From Lepidostoma basale (taxonomy: Eukaryota; Arthropoda; Insecta; Trichoptera; Lepidostomatidae): a stretch of 64,000 nt of DNA. Both the position numbers and the translations under genes were made by a program. This document shows positions 40,833-51,114 of this stretch, in pieces. Under the pieces are notes generated by a model, which searched no databases, was not told the origin of the DNA, and worked only from the letters and a program-made list of their open reading frames with translations. Location of the stretch: positions 1,178,001 through 1,242,000 of the forward strand of contig JAHDVF020000240.1 of the NCBI GenBank assembly GCA_022606425.2, in the 5' to 3' direction. Position 1 is the first letter of the stretch; every line of letters begins with the position of its first letter.

Positions 40833-41166
40833 AGACACATACGTGTAGATTAAAATATTATGTATTTATAAAAAAATATTTATTATTTATTGCTAATAGT
40901 GCAAAGAACAAAAAATATCTTGGCACAGTATACCTTTAAAAAGGTTTTGAAAAAGTGATTTTCGATATACGTAATGTATTGTAATATTTCGAAGGTGTGT
41001 GGAATTGTATGACAAATTACATAGTCTCTATGGAGCGTTCAAATGACGTCAGAAAAATAAAAAATGATTCTACAAGGTTTCAAATATTACATCATATAAA
41101 ATTCTTCATCGTTTTCCCTTTTCTATTCATTACGTCACTACCGATTTTTTGTCCACATTAGAAATA
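40833..41166. other. AT-rich spacer
   Basis: Nothing recognised. Confidence 0.4.
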
Positions 41167-41212
41167 GACTAACTAACTAACCATCACGCCGTCTCCCCGA
41201 AGGGGTAGATGA
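41167..41212 (-). mobile_element. LINE family A extreme 3' end
   Basis: ACTAACTAACCATCACGCCG and TCTCCCCGAAGGGGTAG only, about 45 bp: an extreme 5' truncation. Confidence 0.7.
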
Positions 41213-41370
41213 AATAATGTATTTTTATTAATTTATATTAACAATTTTTAGATGCAAAATGTGATGACTGTCAATTTTTTATTCAAACGTTACTATTAAA
41301 TTATTGAATTTTTAAATATATAATATTAACTTTAAATTTATTTATAGTATATTAAAATTTATGCTACGAT

Positions 41371-41855
41371 TAGAATGGCAGTGCACAATGGCGTTCTTCT
41401 ACCGACCCTTAAGCATGGAACTGGCAAAAGAAGTATGAAAGTAAAATAAATGCAGTAGAAATGAGATCTCTTAGACGCATGTGTCGATACTCTGTGTATG
41501 ATAGAGCGTCGAATGAAAATATAAGAAATGAATGCAGTGCGAATGATGGTGTTATGAACAAAATAATGAAAGGATCATTAAGATGGTTTCGACGTGTGGA
41601 AAGAATGAATGAAGAAAGAATGGTAAAAAAAAATATGTTAATGATGTAAATGGAACCAGAAATAGAGGAAGACCGAGGGAAACGTGGCACAATCAAATAT
41701 AGTCAGACAAATCGACGCGCGTGCATGACAAGATGTATGAATGTTGAGGAATCGAGAGAAATATGTCAGGAATGAAACGTGTGGCAGTCCATTTTTTCTG
41801 CCTTCTTCTTCGGGGAGACGGCGTGATGGTTAGTTAGTTAGTTAGTTACTATAGT
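41371..41855 (+). pseudogene. LINE family A C-terminal fragment
   Basis: MAVHNGVLLPTL, NAVEMRSLRRMCRYSVYDRA, SNENIRNECSANDGVMNKIM and KGSLRWFRRVERMNEERMV, with a small deletion after the WHNQI region (41690-41705), ending GTTAGTTAGTTAGTTA. Confidence 0.8.
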
Positions 41856-42604
41856 TAGTTAGTTTATTAAAATTTTGTATTATATACTAGTTCGAACATT
41901 GGGAAAAAGTTTAAAAAAAAAAAAATTCTACAACTGAAACTGTTTGATTGTATTTTCCGTCATTAATATTGTAATTTTTTTTTCTTGAACTATTCCATAT
42001 TGTTTTTGGGCAGCCATAAAAAAACAACATTAAAGCTTTATTCTGGATTACAATATAATTTATTTTATTTTTGGTATAATAGTATTTAATCCCTTGCAAA
42101 TACTTAACATGGTATTTGAACACTTTGTTTTTGCTTTACATGTTTTTTGTATATATAAAATTAACATATGTGGGCACCGTGTTGAAATAAAATACGATTC
42201 TAACGATCTATACGAAAGTGTGAATGATTCATTTTATTTACAATTATCTTGAGAATATGCGTAAGCATCCATGTTGGCCGGATACCTGTTTAGGGTGACT
42301 ATTTGTAAATATTTCTGTTTTACCAAATCCATTTTTTTATAATCTGGTAACACCCCAGTAGTAGGTGCTAATGTATAACAAAAGTGCATTTATTATTATA
42401 TTTAATTTATGTTAACTTGCAAACGATATAGCTAATGCTCATAATACATAAAATATTAACATTTCAAATTAACTGAATAAAACAGTTTTTTTTGCAATTT
42501 TATAAACTAATAAAGTTATTGAAACCTTCCTTCTACTACAAATACCTCTCTGAATAATTCCATATAATATATATATCTATATATCTTATAAATACATTTA
42601 TCTT
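41856..42604. other. AT-rich spacer
   Basis: No element recognised; A- and T-rich runs only. Confidence 0.4.
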
Positions 42605-42980
42605 TTGTAATAAATATGCTTCGACTGATATTAATGGGTAAAGTAGAGGGACGTCGGGGAGTTGGTAGAAGGCAGCTGTCCTGGCTGCAGAACATCAAAG
42701 AGTGGACAGGAATAACAATAGTTCAGAACCTGTTCCAAGTGGCGCAGGATAGGAATGCCTTTGCTGTAGTGATCGCCAACGTTGGGGGGACCTGACACGG
42801 CACCGAAAGAGGAAGAATAATAAATATGCAGTCTGCACAAGACAGAGTAACATGGAAGCGAATGGAGGAGGCCTTTGTCCAGTAGTCGACGGGAATTGGC
42901 TGAGTAAGAAGAAGCAGAAAAAAAAGAAGAAGAATAAGAAAAATGAAGAAGAAAAAGAAAAAGAAGAAGAAGAAGAATAA
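42605..42980 (+). pseudogene. Composite: LINE D end joined to LINE C end
   Basis: 42616-42800 reads MGKVEGRRGVGRRQLSWLQN, IKEWTGITIVQNLFQVAQDR and NAFAVVIANVGGT (family D end). Directly after, 42825-42900 reads QSAQDRVTWKRMEEAFVQ (family C end), followed by a long GAA/AAG tail to about 42980. Confidence 0.75.
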
Positions 42981-43099
42981 TAAATATCGCATACATTTTT
43001 AATTTTAATATCCGTTATCAACAAAAGCTAAAAAACTTTGAAATAAGTTCAAAGCATCGTCATTATAAGGGAACTTTGCAAGTCGTGAAAAGTTTGGTG

Positions 43100-43940
43100 A
43101 CGGCTCGTGAAAGTTAAATTTATCTCTTGTATTATATATGGTATCCTATAAATAAAAGTGGTTGTGACGTATTTAGTTTGTTTGTCGCGTTTATCTGCGT
43201 CCGCTTCAGGTGAAGTCGTTGGCCCCCAGAGCGCTGCATCTATCATTCATCGGGCCCGACTCGGCCGGTTCAAGTTCACCAATCAGCTGACTGGCGATTC
43301 GTGTTTGTTTTTTTCTCAACAAGTTGGCGGCAGCGACGCGAAAACAACGCCGGCTCCGAATACTATCTGACCCCACCTTACACACATTCTATCAACGACA
43401 TATTTAGATCATTCTAAACTGCCATTTAAACTTGAGTCAGTTTCACGCGTGCCGTATCCGACCGTAAATAATGTACGCGGTACGTACTTGTGTGAAACTG
43501 CCGGATGACAGGCAAATCGTTTCATATCATAAACATCGTGTACTGTGGAAGACCGACGCTTGCGCAGTGCGGAATCTTTGACGTGCGGTAACCCTTGTGT
43601 CAATCGGTTCGCGATGGTTATTCGTGTCCATCTTGTATTATCACCGCGAGTTTTTCTACTTTAAATACATCCAAGAGATGTACTCGTGTTCCTATAAGTG
43701 TGGTGATATTAGGAGGTTCGTCTCTGGGCTTAAAGTGTCCGTATGTTAGTTGGGTAGGAGTCAGGCTCGGAGGGCGAGGGAGGGCGCGAGGGGGCGGGAC
43801 CCCATGCGCCGAGAGAAGCGCAGTGCTCCCACCGGGTGACGCGCTCTACCCTGTAACGTTTCACGAGAAAATTCTCCCTTTTCAGCGGAAAAATCAACCC
43901 GTATCTTATTTTTTTACGATTCTGTTGTTTAAGTGAATAG
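43100..43940. other. GC-rich island, possible host promoter/5' exon
   Basis: 43190-43370 and 43590-43860 are clearly richer in GC and CpG than the surroundings, with GGGCGAGGGAGGGCGCGAGG and GGGGCGGGACC. Frames (43158-43370, 43595-43936) show no known domain. No second copy lies in the window, which argues for single-copy host DNA, perhaps a promoter. Confidence 0.35.
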
Positions 43941-44169
43941 ATTAAATGTGTTTTAAGTGTTATTTATATATTGGCCAAGTAGAATGACAGTTTTGTGTAT
44001 TGTTTTACCCCTATGTGCTTCCATCTGGTGTGCCACCCGAGGATTCTTTTAATCATCAGAACAACTGATAATGTCGATTCGCTCTCTCTACAGAGCCCTC
44101 AGGGTCAGAGTATACGGACGTAAGTTACAATAAATCAACAATATTACCAAATATACAAAATATTCTCAT

Positions 44170-44211
44170 GTCTACGATATTCCATATGCATACGTATGGA
44201 ATATCGTAGAC
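44170..44211. other. Perfect 17-bp hairpin
   Basis: GTCTACGATATTCCATA is exactly complementary to TATGGAATATCGTAGAC with an 8-base loop. Isolated; no flanking repeat seen. Confidence 0.8.
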
Positions 44212-45002
44212 AAAACTTACAATACTCATTTATTAATAATTTTAATGAATTACAAATCCTTTATAATATTATTAACTTTGATTAAAAAAATAACTTTATT
44301 ATACAGTATCTACCGTAGGTTTATACAACGTTTTCGAACATGCAACCAACATATTGAATATGTCGGCTGGAAATACTTTACAATATGCTTCAATTATTCT
44401 AAATGGTCTGTCACAACAGGATATGAATAATAAATGTATAATGAATTCTCTTCACTACTCGTATTGTATTGTACTTCAGTGCTGGTTAAATGAGAAAATC
44501 GACATATATCTATACCAGCAATTATTGCTATATTATGTACATAATTAATCTAACCCTGTTTAAAAATTATCCAATATGTTTTCAATTGACATTATAGTTA
44601 TGTAAACTGTTATAAAACTGATTAAAAATTCGTTTCAGATGGAAAGACTAAACTCATTAATTCCATATGTCACTACTATCCGTTACAAAACCTAGGAATA
44701 ATTATTCTAAATTTAAATATATTAGGCGTCTTCAAAAACAAACAAACTAGTTTTTCTCTCTCTACTATTAAACATCCTCTTCTTGGATATTTTCTTTTCT
44801 GGAGTACCAGCCCTGGTGCTATTGTTTCCCCACATACTTCTATCTTGGATGTTAAGATTTAATATTGTTTGAAGGTGAAAGGAAGCTTTTATGTTAGTGA
44901 GTTAATTAAAATATAAAGAGCAAATAATAAAATACGCCTATTTTATACGGCTAATTACGTTAGGTACTACGTCTGTATGAAAGTGGAACAACTTTGAATA
45001 TA
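44212..45002. other. Unassigned AT-rich DNA
   Basis: Two short plus frames (44245-44430, 44354-44548) without recognisable motifs. Confidence 0.35.
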
Positions 45003-45255
45003 TTTATTGTTTCTTGAACAATGATGTAAAACTCCATATTAAATAATTAATACGAATGAAAACGTCAGTTTTCTAGAATTTTATTATATTTTATGGGAAA
45101 TTCTATTATTTCTACATCTCTATACTGTATTTCTAGAAGTTTAATTATATTTTATTGAAAACAATTGGTAATGCCTTAGAAGGGCGAAACATGTCATTCC
45201 CATAAAATATCATAAAACTTCTAGAAAACTGACGTTTTCATTCGTATTAACTTTG
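45003..45255. mobile_element. Foldback, cttctag class, uninterrupted
   Basis: TATTTATTGTTTCTTGAACA, AATTAATACGAATGAAAACG and TCAGTTTTCTAGAATTTTAT on the left; GCCTTAGAAGGGCGAAACAT and CTAGAAAACTGACGTTTTCA on the right. Confidence 0.75.
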
Positions 45256-45417
45256 AATATTTCAAACGATAGTGTTTTGTTTTGGTTTAAAACACCAGAA
45301 AAAAATTTAACCACAAAACGAAAACCATTTTTTTCCTTACCACAAATATTATGTTTATAATGATAATTTCTCGTATAAGTTATACATAAAAAGTATTTTA
45401 GTTACAAAATATTTTAT

Positions 45418-45785
45418 AAAGTGTTATGAACAAAATAATCAAAGGGTCAATAAGATGGTTTAGACATATATAACGATGAATGGAAAAAATAATGGTAAAC
45501 GATGTAAAGGAAATTAGGAATAGAGGCAGACCGAGGAAAAAGTGACACGATCAAATCAATCAAATAATAAATGACGAATTAATTATGAGTTAAAACAATT
45601 ATTGTATTCCACAGTGTTAACGCCTTAAGTTTGTCTAAAAAAAAACAAATAATAAATGTCAGCCGGAGTCGGAGAAATCGACGTTCGTGCATGACACGAT
45701 GTATGAATGTTGAGGAATCGAGAGAAGCATGTTGAGAAAGAATAGTGTGGCGATTCATTCTTTCTGCTTACCCCTTAGTTAAATA
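45418..45785 (+). pseudogene. Decayed LINE family A fragment
   Basis: VMNKIIKGSIRWF, RGRPRKK.HDQINQI and CMTRCMNVEESREAC are readable. An unrelated segment including TTCCACAGTGTTAACGCC lies between 45575 and 45650. Confidence 0.65.
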
Positions 45786-46404
45786 TTTACGGATGTAAAC
45801 CAAATTCTACATTCAGTTTCATAGATTGTTTGTTTGTTTAATGTCATACAATAATAATCGGGAAAAAATTCAATTTAATCCAGAAACGTTCTCGGGTATG
45901 TGAATAGTGTGCATTTTGAATTATTTTTGCAGATTATCGAAGTATTCCTCTCTCGCTCTTTCGTTTATTTTTCTGTCGTTTGGCATCCTTATTTTATTAG
46001 TTCACCCGCTGACGTCATTGTGAATTTTAAATTGAGCATATCTAAATATTTAATAATGTTTTTTTATTTGTGCTCTGTCATACGTGAGATGACTCTTCTT
46101 AGTTTAAAATTAGTCATAATGTAGAACACTGTACATAATAACCTTAAATGCGTATAAATTATATTATCAAATTGTTTGAGTTGCCTTCATACATCCGTTC
46201 ATATATGTGTTTAAATAAAGTATACACCTTTTGTTTATTTGACGACTTCTGGGATTCCCCGAGCAACCGGTTACCGCTAGATATTACGTGTTACTGAAGT
46301 GTTTTTTTTAATCTTTTAAATTATATATGTTCTAGGGGAATAACGTTCTAAATACATTAACAATATTCCAATCATTACAAATAATGAAATATGTTCAATA
46401 TATT
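45786..46404. other. Unassigned AT-rich DNA
   Basis: No recognised feature apart from AGAAACGTTCTCGGGTATG near 45882, shared with 23062. Confidence 0.4.
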
Positions 46405-46525
46405 TAGGAAATTGAAAATAACTTTGTTTAATCCGCTAATTACTAAAAAAAATATTGTTTTTATTATATTTTTACACCTGAAGATGGAGGTATCCTCCGA
46501 AACATGTCGTGTTTTTTTTTTTAAT
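46405..46525 (+). mobile_element. Compact gaagatgg-class element
   Basis: AGGAAATTGAAAATAACTTT, GTTTAATCC, then the ribozyme-like core. Same termini as 20376-21115, but the inner 200 bp are absent. Confidence 0.7.
46474..46512 (+). ncRNA. Hammerhead-like motif, gaagatgg class, best preserved
   Basis: Stem I ACAC (46474-46477) pairs with GTGT (46509-46512). Core CTGAAGA 46478-46484, extra T, stem II GGAGG/CCTCC with TAT loop, GAAA 46499-46502, palindromic ACATGT, cleavage C46508. Apart from the extra T every conserved residue is present. Confidence 0.6.
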
Positions 46526-46563
46526 ATTTTAAATATTTTATTTTATTAATTAAACTAGTTTTT

Positions 46564-47035
46564 AACTAACTAACTAACCATCACGCCGTCTCTCCGAAGG
46601 GGTAGGCAGAAAGAATGGACTGCCACACTTTTCTTTCCTGACATATTTCTCTCGATTCCTCAACATTCATACATCGTGTTATGCACACGCGTCGATTTCT
46701 CTGACCCTCACATGGCCGACATTCAATATTTGAATTTTTTACCATTCTTTCTTCATTCGTTCTTTCCATATGTCCAAACCATCTTAATGATCCTTTCATT
46801 ATTTTGTTCATTCGCACCGCATTCACTTCTTATATTTTCATTCGACACTCTATCATACACAGAGTATCGCACATTCGTCTAAGAGATCTCATTTCTACTG
46901 CATTTATTCTACTTTCATCCTTCTTTTGCCAGTTCCATGCTTCGCTTCCATACATAAGGGTCGGTAGAAGAACACCATTGTGCACTGCCATTCTAGCTTT
47001 TTTGGATAGGTTTTTGTTTGCGATGACAAATAATA
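46564..47035 (-). pseudogene. LINE family A C-terminal fragment
   Basis: The minus strand reads MAVHNGVLLPTLMYGSEAWN, WQKKDESRINAVEMRSLRRM, VMNKIMKGSLRWFGHMERTN and VEESREICQERKVW with a few indels, ending at TAACTAACTAAC. Confidence 0.8.
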
Positions 47036-47150
47036 ATAAAAAATTAGCAATATAATTTATTTTATAAACCCAACAATATAAAATTATTATATTACGTTTT
47101 AACTTGATTTGACCCAAATTTGAAAAAAATGTACATAAATTATATATGAA

Positions 47151-47910
47151 AAACTAACTAACTAACTAACCATCACGCCCTCACCCCAAAAGGGTAGGCA
47201 GAAAGAATCGACTGCCACACTTTAACCGATGCCGCACTCCATCCTTCTCTTTTCGACCCCAATAGGCATCTCCCGCGCACAGTTAGAAACTAAAGCGTCC
47301 ACAAAATATATCTAAAATAAATACAATGATATCAAATAAAATAATAAAATAAAAATAATTTAACACATAATGATCTTTTAGATGCTGCACTTTTTTTTTA
47401 TGTACATAACAGGTCGTTTAGACCCAATTAGTGTATACAATTTAAATTTTTTAGCTATTATATTGATTCTCGTGACATGTGATAGGTAGCCAATCTATCG
47501 CCATTTTATTGTCACGTGAATTCTACACCAGACCTAAGACAGTGTGACAATCACACTGCAATCGCCGGGAATCGAACCCAGGACCTTCGGCATGGAAGTC
47601 AGAGCTTGTAACCACTCTGCCACGAAAGAACCACTTGTTGACAGCTAGACGATCCAGACATTTTTTGTTTATATAATTTAGATTCCACGTAACAACCGTT
47701 TTTATTTATTTAACTGTAATTAGGCACTTAAAACCATCCAACACCACCAAGAAATTAAAAATATTATTGACTCTATAATAGTTAATTGTGTCACGAAATA
47801 AGTTTTTACTGTTTTGATGTTAAAATTATATAAAATTTTTTGTTTACTCGTATATAGAGAATTTTGACAGGTGTCAAAATAATATTTTCATTTGTTCCAA
47901 GGACAATTTG
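47151..47910 (-). mobile_element. Non-autonomous LINE-A-tailed retroposon with 13-bp duplication
   Basis: Flanked by AATTATATATGAA at 47138-47150 and 47911-47923. The tail AACTAACTAACTAACCATCA lies at the left, so it is minus-strand. Removing the SINE at 47393-47635 leaves about 517 bp, a fair estimate of full length. No coding frame. Confidence 0.8.
47393..47635 (-). mobile_element. tRNA-derived SINE, poly(A) type
   Basis: The minus strand runs from TTTCGTGGCAGAGTGG and GGGTTCGATTCCCGGCGATT through CACGTGACAATAAAATGGCG to ACCTGTTATGTACATAAAAA. It lies inside the retroposon above. Confidence 0.75.
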
Positions 47911-48225
47911 AATTATATATGAAGTTATAGCCATATCTGTTGGACCCTGTTCCATAATGCGGTGATCATACAGGTTCATCTTAAATCATTAAAATAAAAT
48001 AATTATAATACATAAATATCTAGTGCCCGATCGAAGGATATTTTTTCTTTGGAATATTTTTTAAAAACTAACTGTTGCATTTTGTTTACTTCATACATTT
48101 TTTTTCAAATTTGGGTCAAATCAATTAAAAACCTAATATAATAATTGAATATTGTTTGTTTTATAAAATAAATTAAATTACTGACAGAAAAAATATATTG
48201 AAAATACTTGTTTTTTCATACCTCT

Positions 48226-48521
48226 TCTTCTTCTTCTTCTTTAACAGCCGTTGTCGTCCACTGCTGGACATAGGCCTCCCCCATACTTCTCCATGTATGA
48301 AATGTTATACGGGGGGTGGTTGGCATTACAACGCCACGCTTGCCAGACGGGTTGGCGAGGTGTCCTTCCCCGTTAGCCTATGCATCAATATTATCCACCG
48401 AGGTTATTCACACTCGATCTCTAACATTTCGCATAGTTTCCAGGGGAGACCAAAGTCGAGGAGGTGTGGATAGGTACTTGGGATCAGATCAATCCTCCAG
48501 CGTAGCATGGCCATAACCACG
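48226..48521 (-). mobile_element. Chimeric SINE-like retroposon with LINE C tail
   Basis: An 11-bp duplication, TTCATACCTCT, at 48215-48225 and 48522-48532. The minus strand starts with a non-coding body (AACTATGCGAAATGTTAGAG, GGCGTTGTAATGCCAACCAC) and ends GGGGGAGGCCTATGTCCAGC AGTGGACGAC (reads EAYVQQWTTT as in LINE C), then (GAA)n. A 296-bp unit whose last ~65 bp equal a LINE 3' end. Confidence 0.7.
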
Positions 48522-48617
48522 TTCATACCTCTAACTGCCCCTAACCTGTAACACTGTATTTTCTGTATAAATGAAGAAAAAAATCTGATTTTTTATTCAT
48601 TAATGTAAATACAATAA

Positions 48618-48722
48618 CAAATATTTGTGAATGTATACTTATACCTGTATACGAAATCCTGGATTTACACCAAAGGGTTGTACTCGTATATACAGGTATA
48701 AGTATACATTCACAAATATTTG
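48618..48722. other. Long near-perfect hairpin
   Basis: The arm CAAATATTTGTGAATGTATA / CTTATACCTGTATACGA pairs with 48684-48722 with only a 2-nt bulge (TA), around a ~28-nt loop: about 37 bp of stem. Confidence 0.85.
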
Positions 48723-48839
48723 TTCTTCAAATATTCTGGTCAAATTCTTTGGCATATAGAATGGAATAATACTCCTGGCGGCTTCTAACAATATGTTAAG
48801 CGACAGCCTTCGCATTGTGTTAATAAGGTAGTTTGCTAA

Positions 48840-49165
48840 ATGCCGAAAATCATTCTCCATAGATGGCGTTAGTGGGTCGGTTGTATAGGTTAATCTTGAA
48901 AAATTCACAAGTGCAACCAAATCTACGTAGATGGCTGATTGAAACTGACACGTGAAGATAGATATGGATTTTGAAGTATATATACATCTTCCAAAAATTT
49001 GTCATGCATGATCATAATACCAAAGGTGGAATGGGGAATGTTGTAATTACATAAAGCGTGGGCTTAACCCAACCAATGACAGGTCATAAGTCCTGTAAAC
49101 ACCTTGATCATCCATGTTCAGTTTCCAGTTTGCGTCTTCGTCTCTATTGAGATACAACTTAAAAA
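48840..49165. mobile_element. Family F foldback, partial
   Basis: ATGGCGTTAGTGGGTCGGTT, TGGGGAATGTTGTAA, AACCCAACCAATGACAGGTC and CGTCTCTATTGAGATACAAC match 15690-15975 and 54745-55112, diverged. Confidence 0.6.
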
Positions 49166-49509
49166 AATTAAATACAATAAAATTGTTTCACTTGTTTTGG
49201 TTCAAATGTTATAAAACTAAAATTATTTCGATCATATTGCTTTATACGTATGTTTTAAGTACATTTCATATTGTTCACGAAACCTTTGAAATAGTCGGCA
49301 AAATTCGATTCATATCAAATTGATATCGTAGATTACACTTTTGATATGAATAGAGTTACCTTTCTAGTTGGATTTTTGCCGTTTTAATATGGCGGGCAGT
49401 CACCGGTGACAATGTGCACGCTAATTGTGAAAGACGGCACGCAATCTATACTTTACAGACAAATATAACTGGAAAATGGACTCTACATTATTTAATAAAT
49501 TACCGAATC
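49166..49509. other. Unassigned spacer
   Basis: Contains ATCAAATTGATATCGTAGAT/ACTTTTGATATGAAT partial dyads near 49310-49350; otherwise nothing. Confidence 0.35.
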
Positions 49510-50776
49510 TTTACACAAATAACTTCTTCTTCTTCTTCTTTTGATAGATCTGACGATCTGTTACACAGAAATCATATCTCGTCGGATGATGAGATCCAGC
49601 TGTCCCTCCATCTCTTAGGCGGTCTTCCAGGTGGGCGGTGTCCGGAAGGGATTTCATAGGCGGCTGTATATGCGAGTCTGTCACCATCCATTCGGGCTAC
49701 ATAGTCCCTCCAGTATCTTCTTCTGGATCTACTCCACTGAACGATATCCTCTATTTCGCAGGTTTTCCTTATGTCTGCGTTGCGGACACGATCTCGGAGG
49801 GTTTTTCCAGTTATTGATCTTAGGAACTTCATCTCCGATGTTCTTAGTAGTCCATTGGTTCGCACAGTGTCAGCCCGCGTCTCTACAGCGTACGTCATGA
49901 TGGGTCGCACGCATGTTTTGTAGATTCTGATCTTGCTGTCGATACGCATGTGCTTGTTTTTCCAGACCAGATTCTTCAGGCATCCTGACACGGCAGAGGC
50001 TTTACTGACTTGTTCACGTACTTCGGTATAAAGGTCACTTTGGCTGCAGATCTCCACTCCCAAATACCTGAAACTCATCACCTGCTCCACAGGTATATCA
50101 TCAACAGTCAGTTTACATCTTGCAGGTTGCCTAGATATAGTGAGACTTTTTGTTTTGTTGACTGATATAGCCATATTTAGCCTTTGGGATACTGTGTGGA
50201 ATTTGTACAACATTCTTTGCAGGTCATCTTCAGACTCTGCTATTAATGCGGCATCGTCCGCATAGCAAATGACATTCACAGTTTTACTGCCCATTTTATA
50301 ACCTAGTCCCAGGCCAGCTACCTCTTCTATAATTTCGTCCATAATAAGATTGAACAGAAAGGGGCTCAAACTATCTCCCTGTCTTATACCATTGCTTGTA
50401 GGAATTTCCCTAGACAGTTCATTGTCAACCTTAATTTTCGTTTTGCAATTGGTGTATAGATCTTGGACAGTCTTTATCAATGTATTGGATATTCCTCCTT
50501 CCTGTAATTTTCTTACAATATCTCTTAACAACACCCTGTCAAATGCCTTAGTCAGATCGACAAAACATATATAGGCTACTTTATTATATTCAATTGCTTT
50601 CTCTTTCAGTTGCCTCAGAATGAAGATTGCATCTGTTGTGGAGCGATTTCGTCGAAAACCCTGCTGTTCTTCCCTATTAGTTATCTTTTGCTCAAGTTTC
50701 GTTTTCAGAATACTTGTAAATAGCTTAAGCATTGTGCATAATAAGGAGATACCTCTGTAGTTCTCTAGGTTTTTCT
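49510..50776 (-). mobile_element. LINE family B, 5'-truncated, GAA-tailed
   Basis: The (TTC)n run at 49525-49543 is the 3' GAA tail. Coding begins at the truncation: KNLENYRGISLLCTMLKLFT is in frame from about 50774, preceded by TAA, so the endonuclease half is lost. The 3' UTR is only about 30 bp. Confidence 0.85.
49572..50732 (-). CDS. LINE family B reverse transcriptase, 5'-truncated but open
   Basis: 386 codons open from the first ATG; the frame continues about 14 codons upstream (NYRGISLL, RT block before domain 2). In order: NREEQQGFRRNRSTTDAIF (block 2), YICFVDLTKAFDRV (block A, first catalytic Asp), NGIRQGDSLSPFLFNLIMDE (block B), VNVICYADDAALIAES (block C, YADD at about residue 176), SFRYLGVEICS (block E), then SKIRIYKTCVRPIMTYAVET and the C-terminal RRRYWRDYVARMDGDR and HRPPGRPPKRWRDSW. 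RNA-templated DNA synthesis by target priming is the family role. It lacks the APE endonuclease that RTE-like LINEs carry upstream. The intact palm makes this the youngest-looking LINE here. Confidence 0.9.
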   Translation of the reverse strand: MLKLFTSILKTKLEQKITNREEQQGFRRNRSTTDAIFILRQLKEKAIEYNKVAYICFVDLTKAFDRVLLRDIVRKLQEGGISNTLIKTVQDLYTNCKTKIKVDNELSREIPTSNGIRQGDSLSPFLFNLIMDEIIEEVAGLGLGYKMGSKTVNVICYADDAALIAESEDDLQRMLYKFHTVSQRLNMAISVNKTKSLTISRQPARCKLTVDDIPVEQVMSFRYLGVEICSQSDLYTEVREQVSKASAVSGCLKNLVWKNKHMRIDSKIRIYKTCVRPIMTYAVETRADTVRTNGLLRTSEMKFLRSITGKTLRDRVRNADIRKTCEIEDIVQWSRSRRRYWRDYVARMDGDRLAYTAAYEIPSGHRPPGRPPKRWRDSWISSSDEI

Positions 50777-51105
50777 TTTAACACAAATAACGACTCTTCT
50801 AATTCACATTTACCTATACCCATTTCTTTAGACCATAGGTTACCAACGGGGCCGTTTCGCCCCCCCAGTGGGCGCTCTTTTGAAAAAAAAAATGATTGCT
50901 TTGAAATTTGGTTATTTACCGAGTGCTCCGAAATTTTGATAGAATGATGCATTAGAATACACGTGTATTATATACTCTTCATTTGCTTTTTCTTCTTTTG
51001 GAAAAAAAACCGATTGCTTTTAAATTTTGTTATTTACCGATTGCTTCGAAATTTTACGCAACGTTGCATTAGATTACGCACATGTTCTTATATATTATAA
51101 AATCA
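50777..51105. repeat. Region with two ~119-bp direct tandem units
   Basis: GATTGCTTTGAAATTTGGTT at about 50893 and GATTGCTTTTAAATTTTGTT at about 51012, followed by matching TTTACCGA.TGCT.CGAAATTTT segments. The left border AGGTTACCAACGGGGCCG resembles a hAT end, but no partner was found. Confidence 0.6.
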
Positions 51106-51114
51106 AGAATATAA

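Larger units (their letters stand above)
47085..48550. mobile_element. Second copy of the 14.4-kb foldback, carrying insertions
   Basis: Parts 47090-47150, 47911-48225 and 48522-48550 reassemble the order of 14439-15112 (CTTGATTTGACC, AATTATATATGAA, GGACCCTGTTCCATAA, ATTAAATTACTGACA, CTGCCCCTAACC). The gaps are two younger retroposons with duplicated targets. Confidence 0.8.

Noticed and set aside
42631..43024. Three overlapping minus ORFs of 89-121 codons
   Set aside because: They are the antisense of a GAA/AAG-rich LINE tail, giving Ser/Phe/Leu runs; no real protein.
43595..43936. 113-codon plus ORF in the GC-rich island
   Set aside because: No domain; Gly/Arg runs follow from GC-rich sequence. 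Kept only as part of a possible promoter region.
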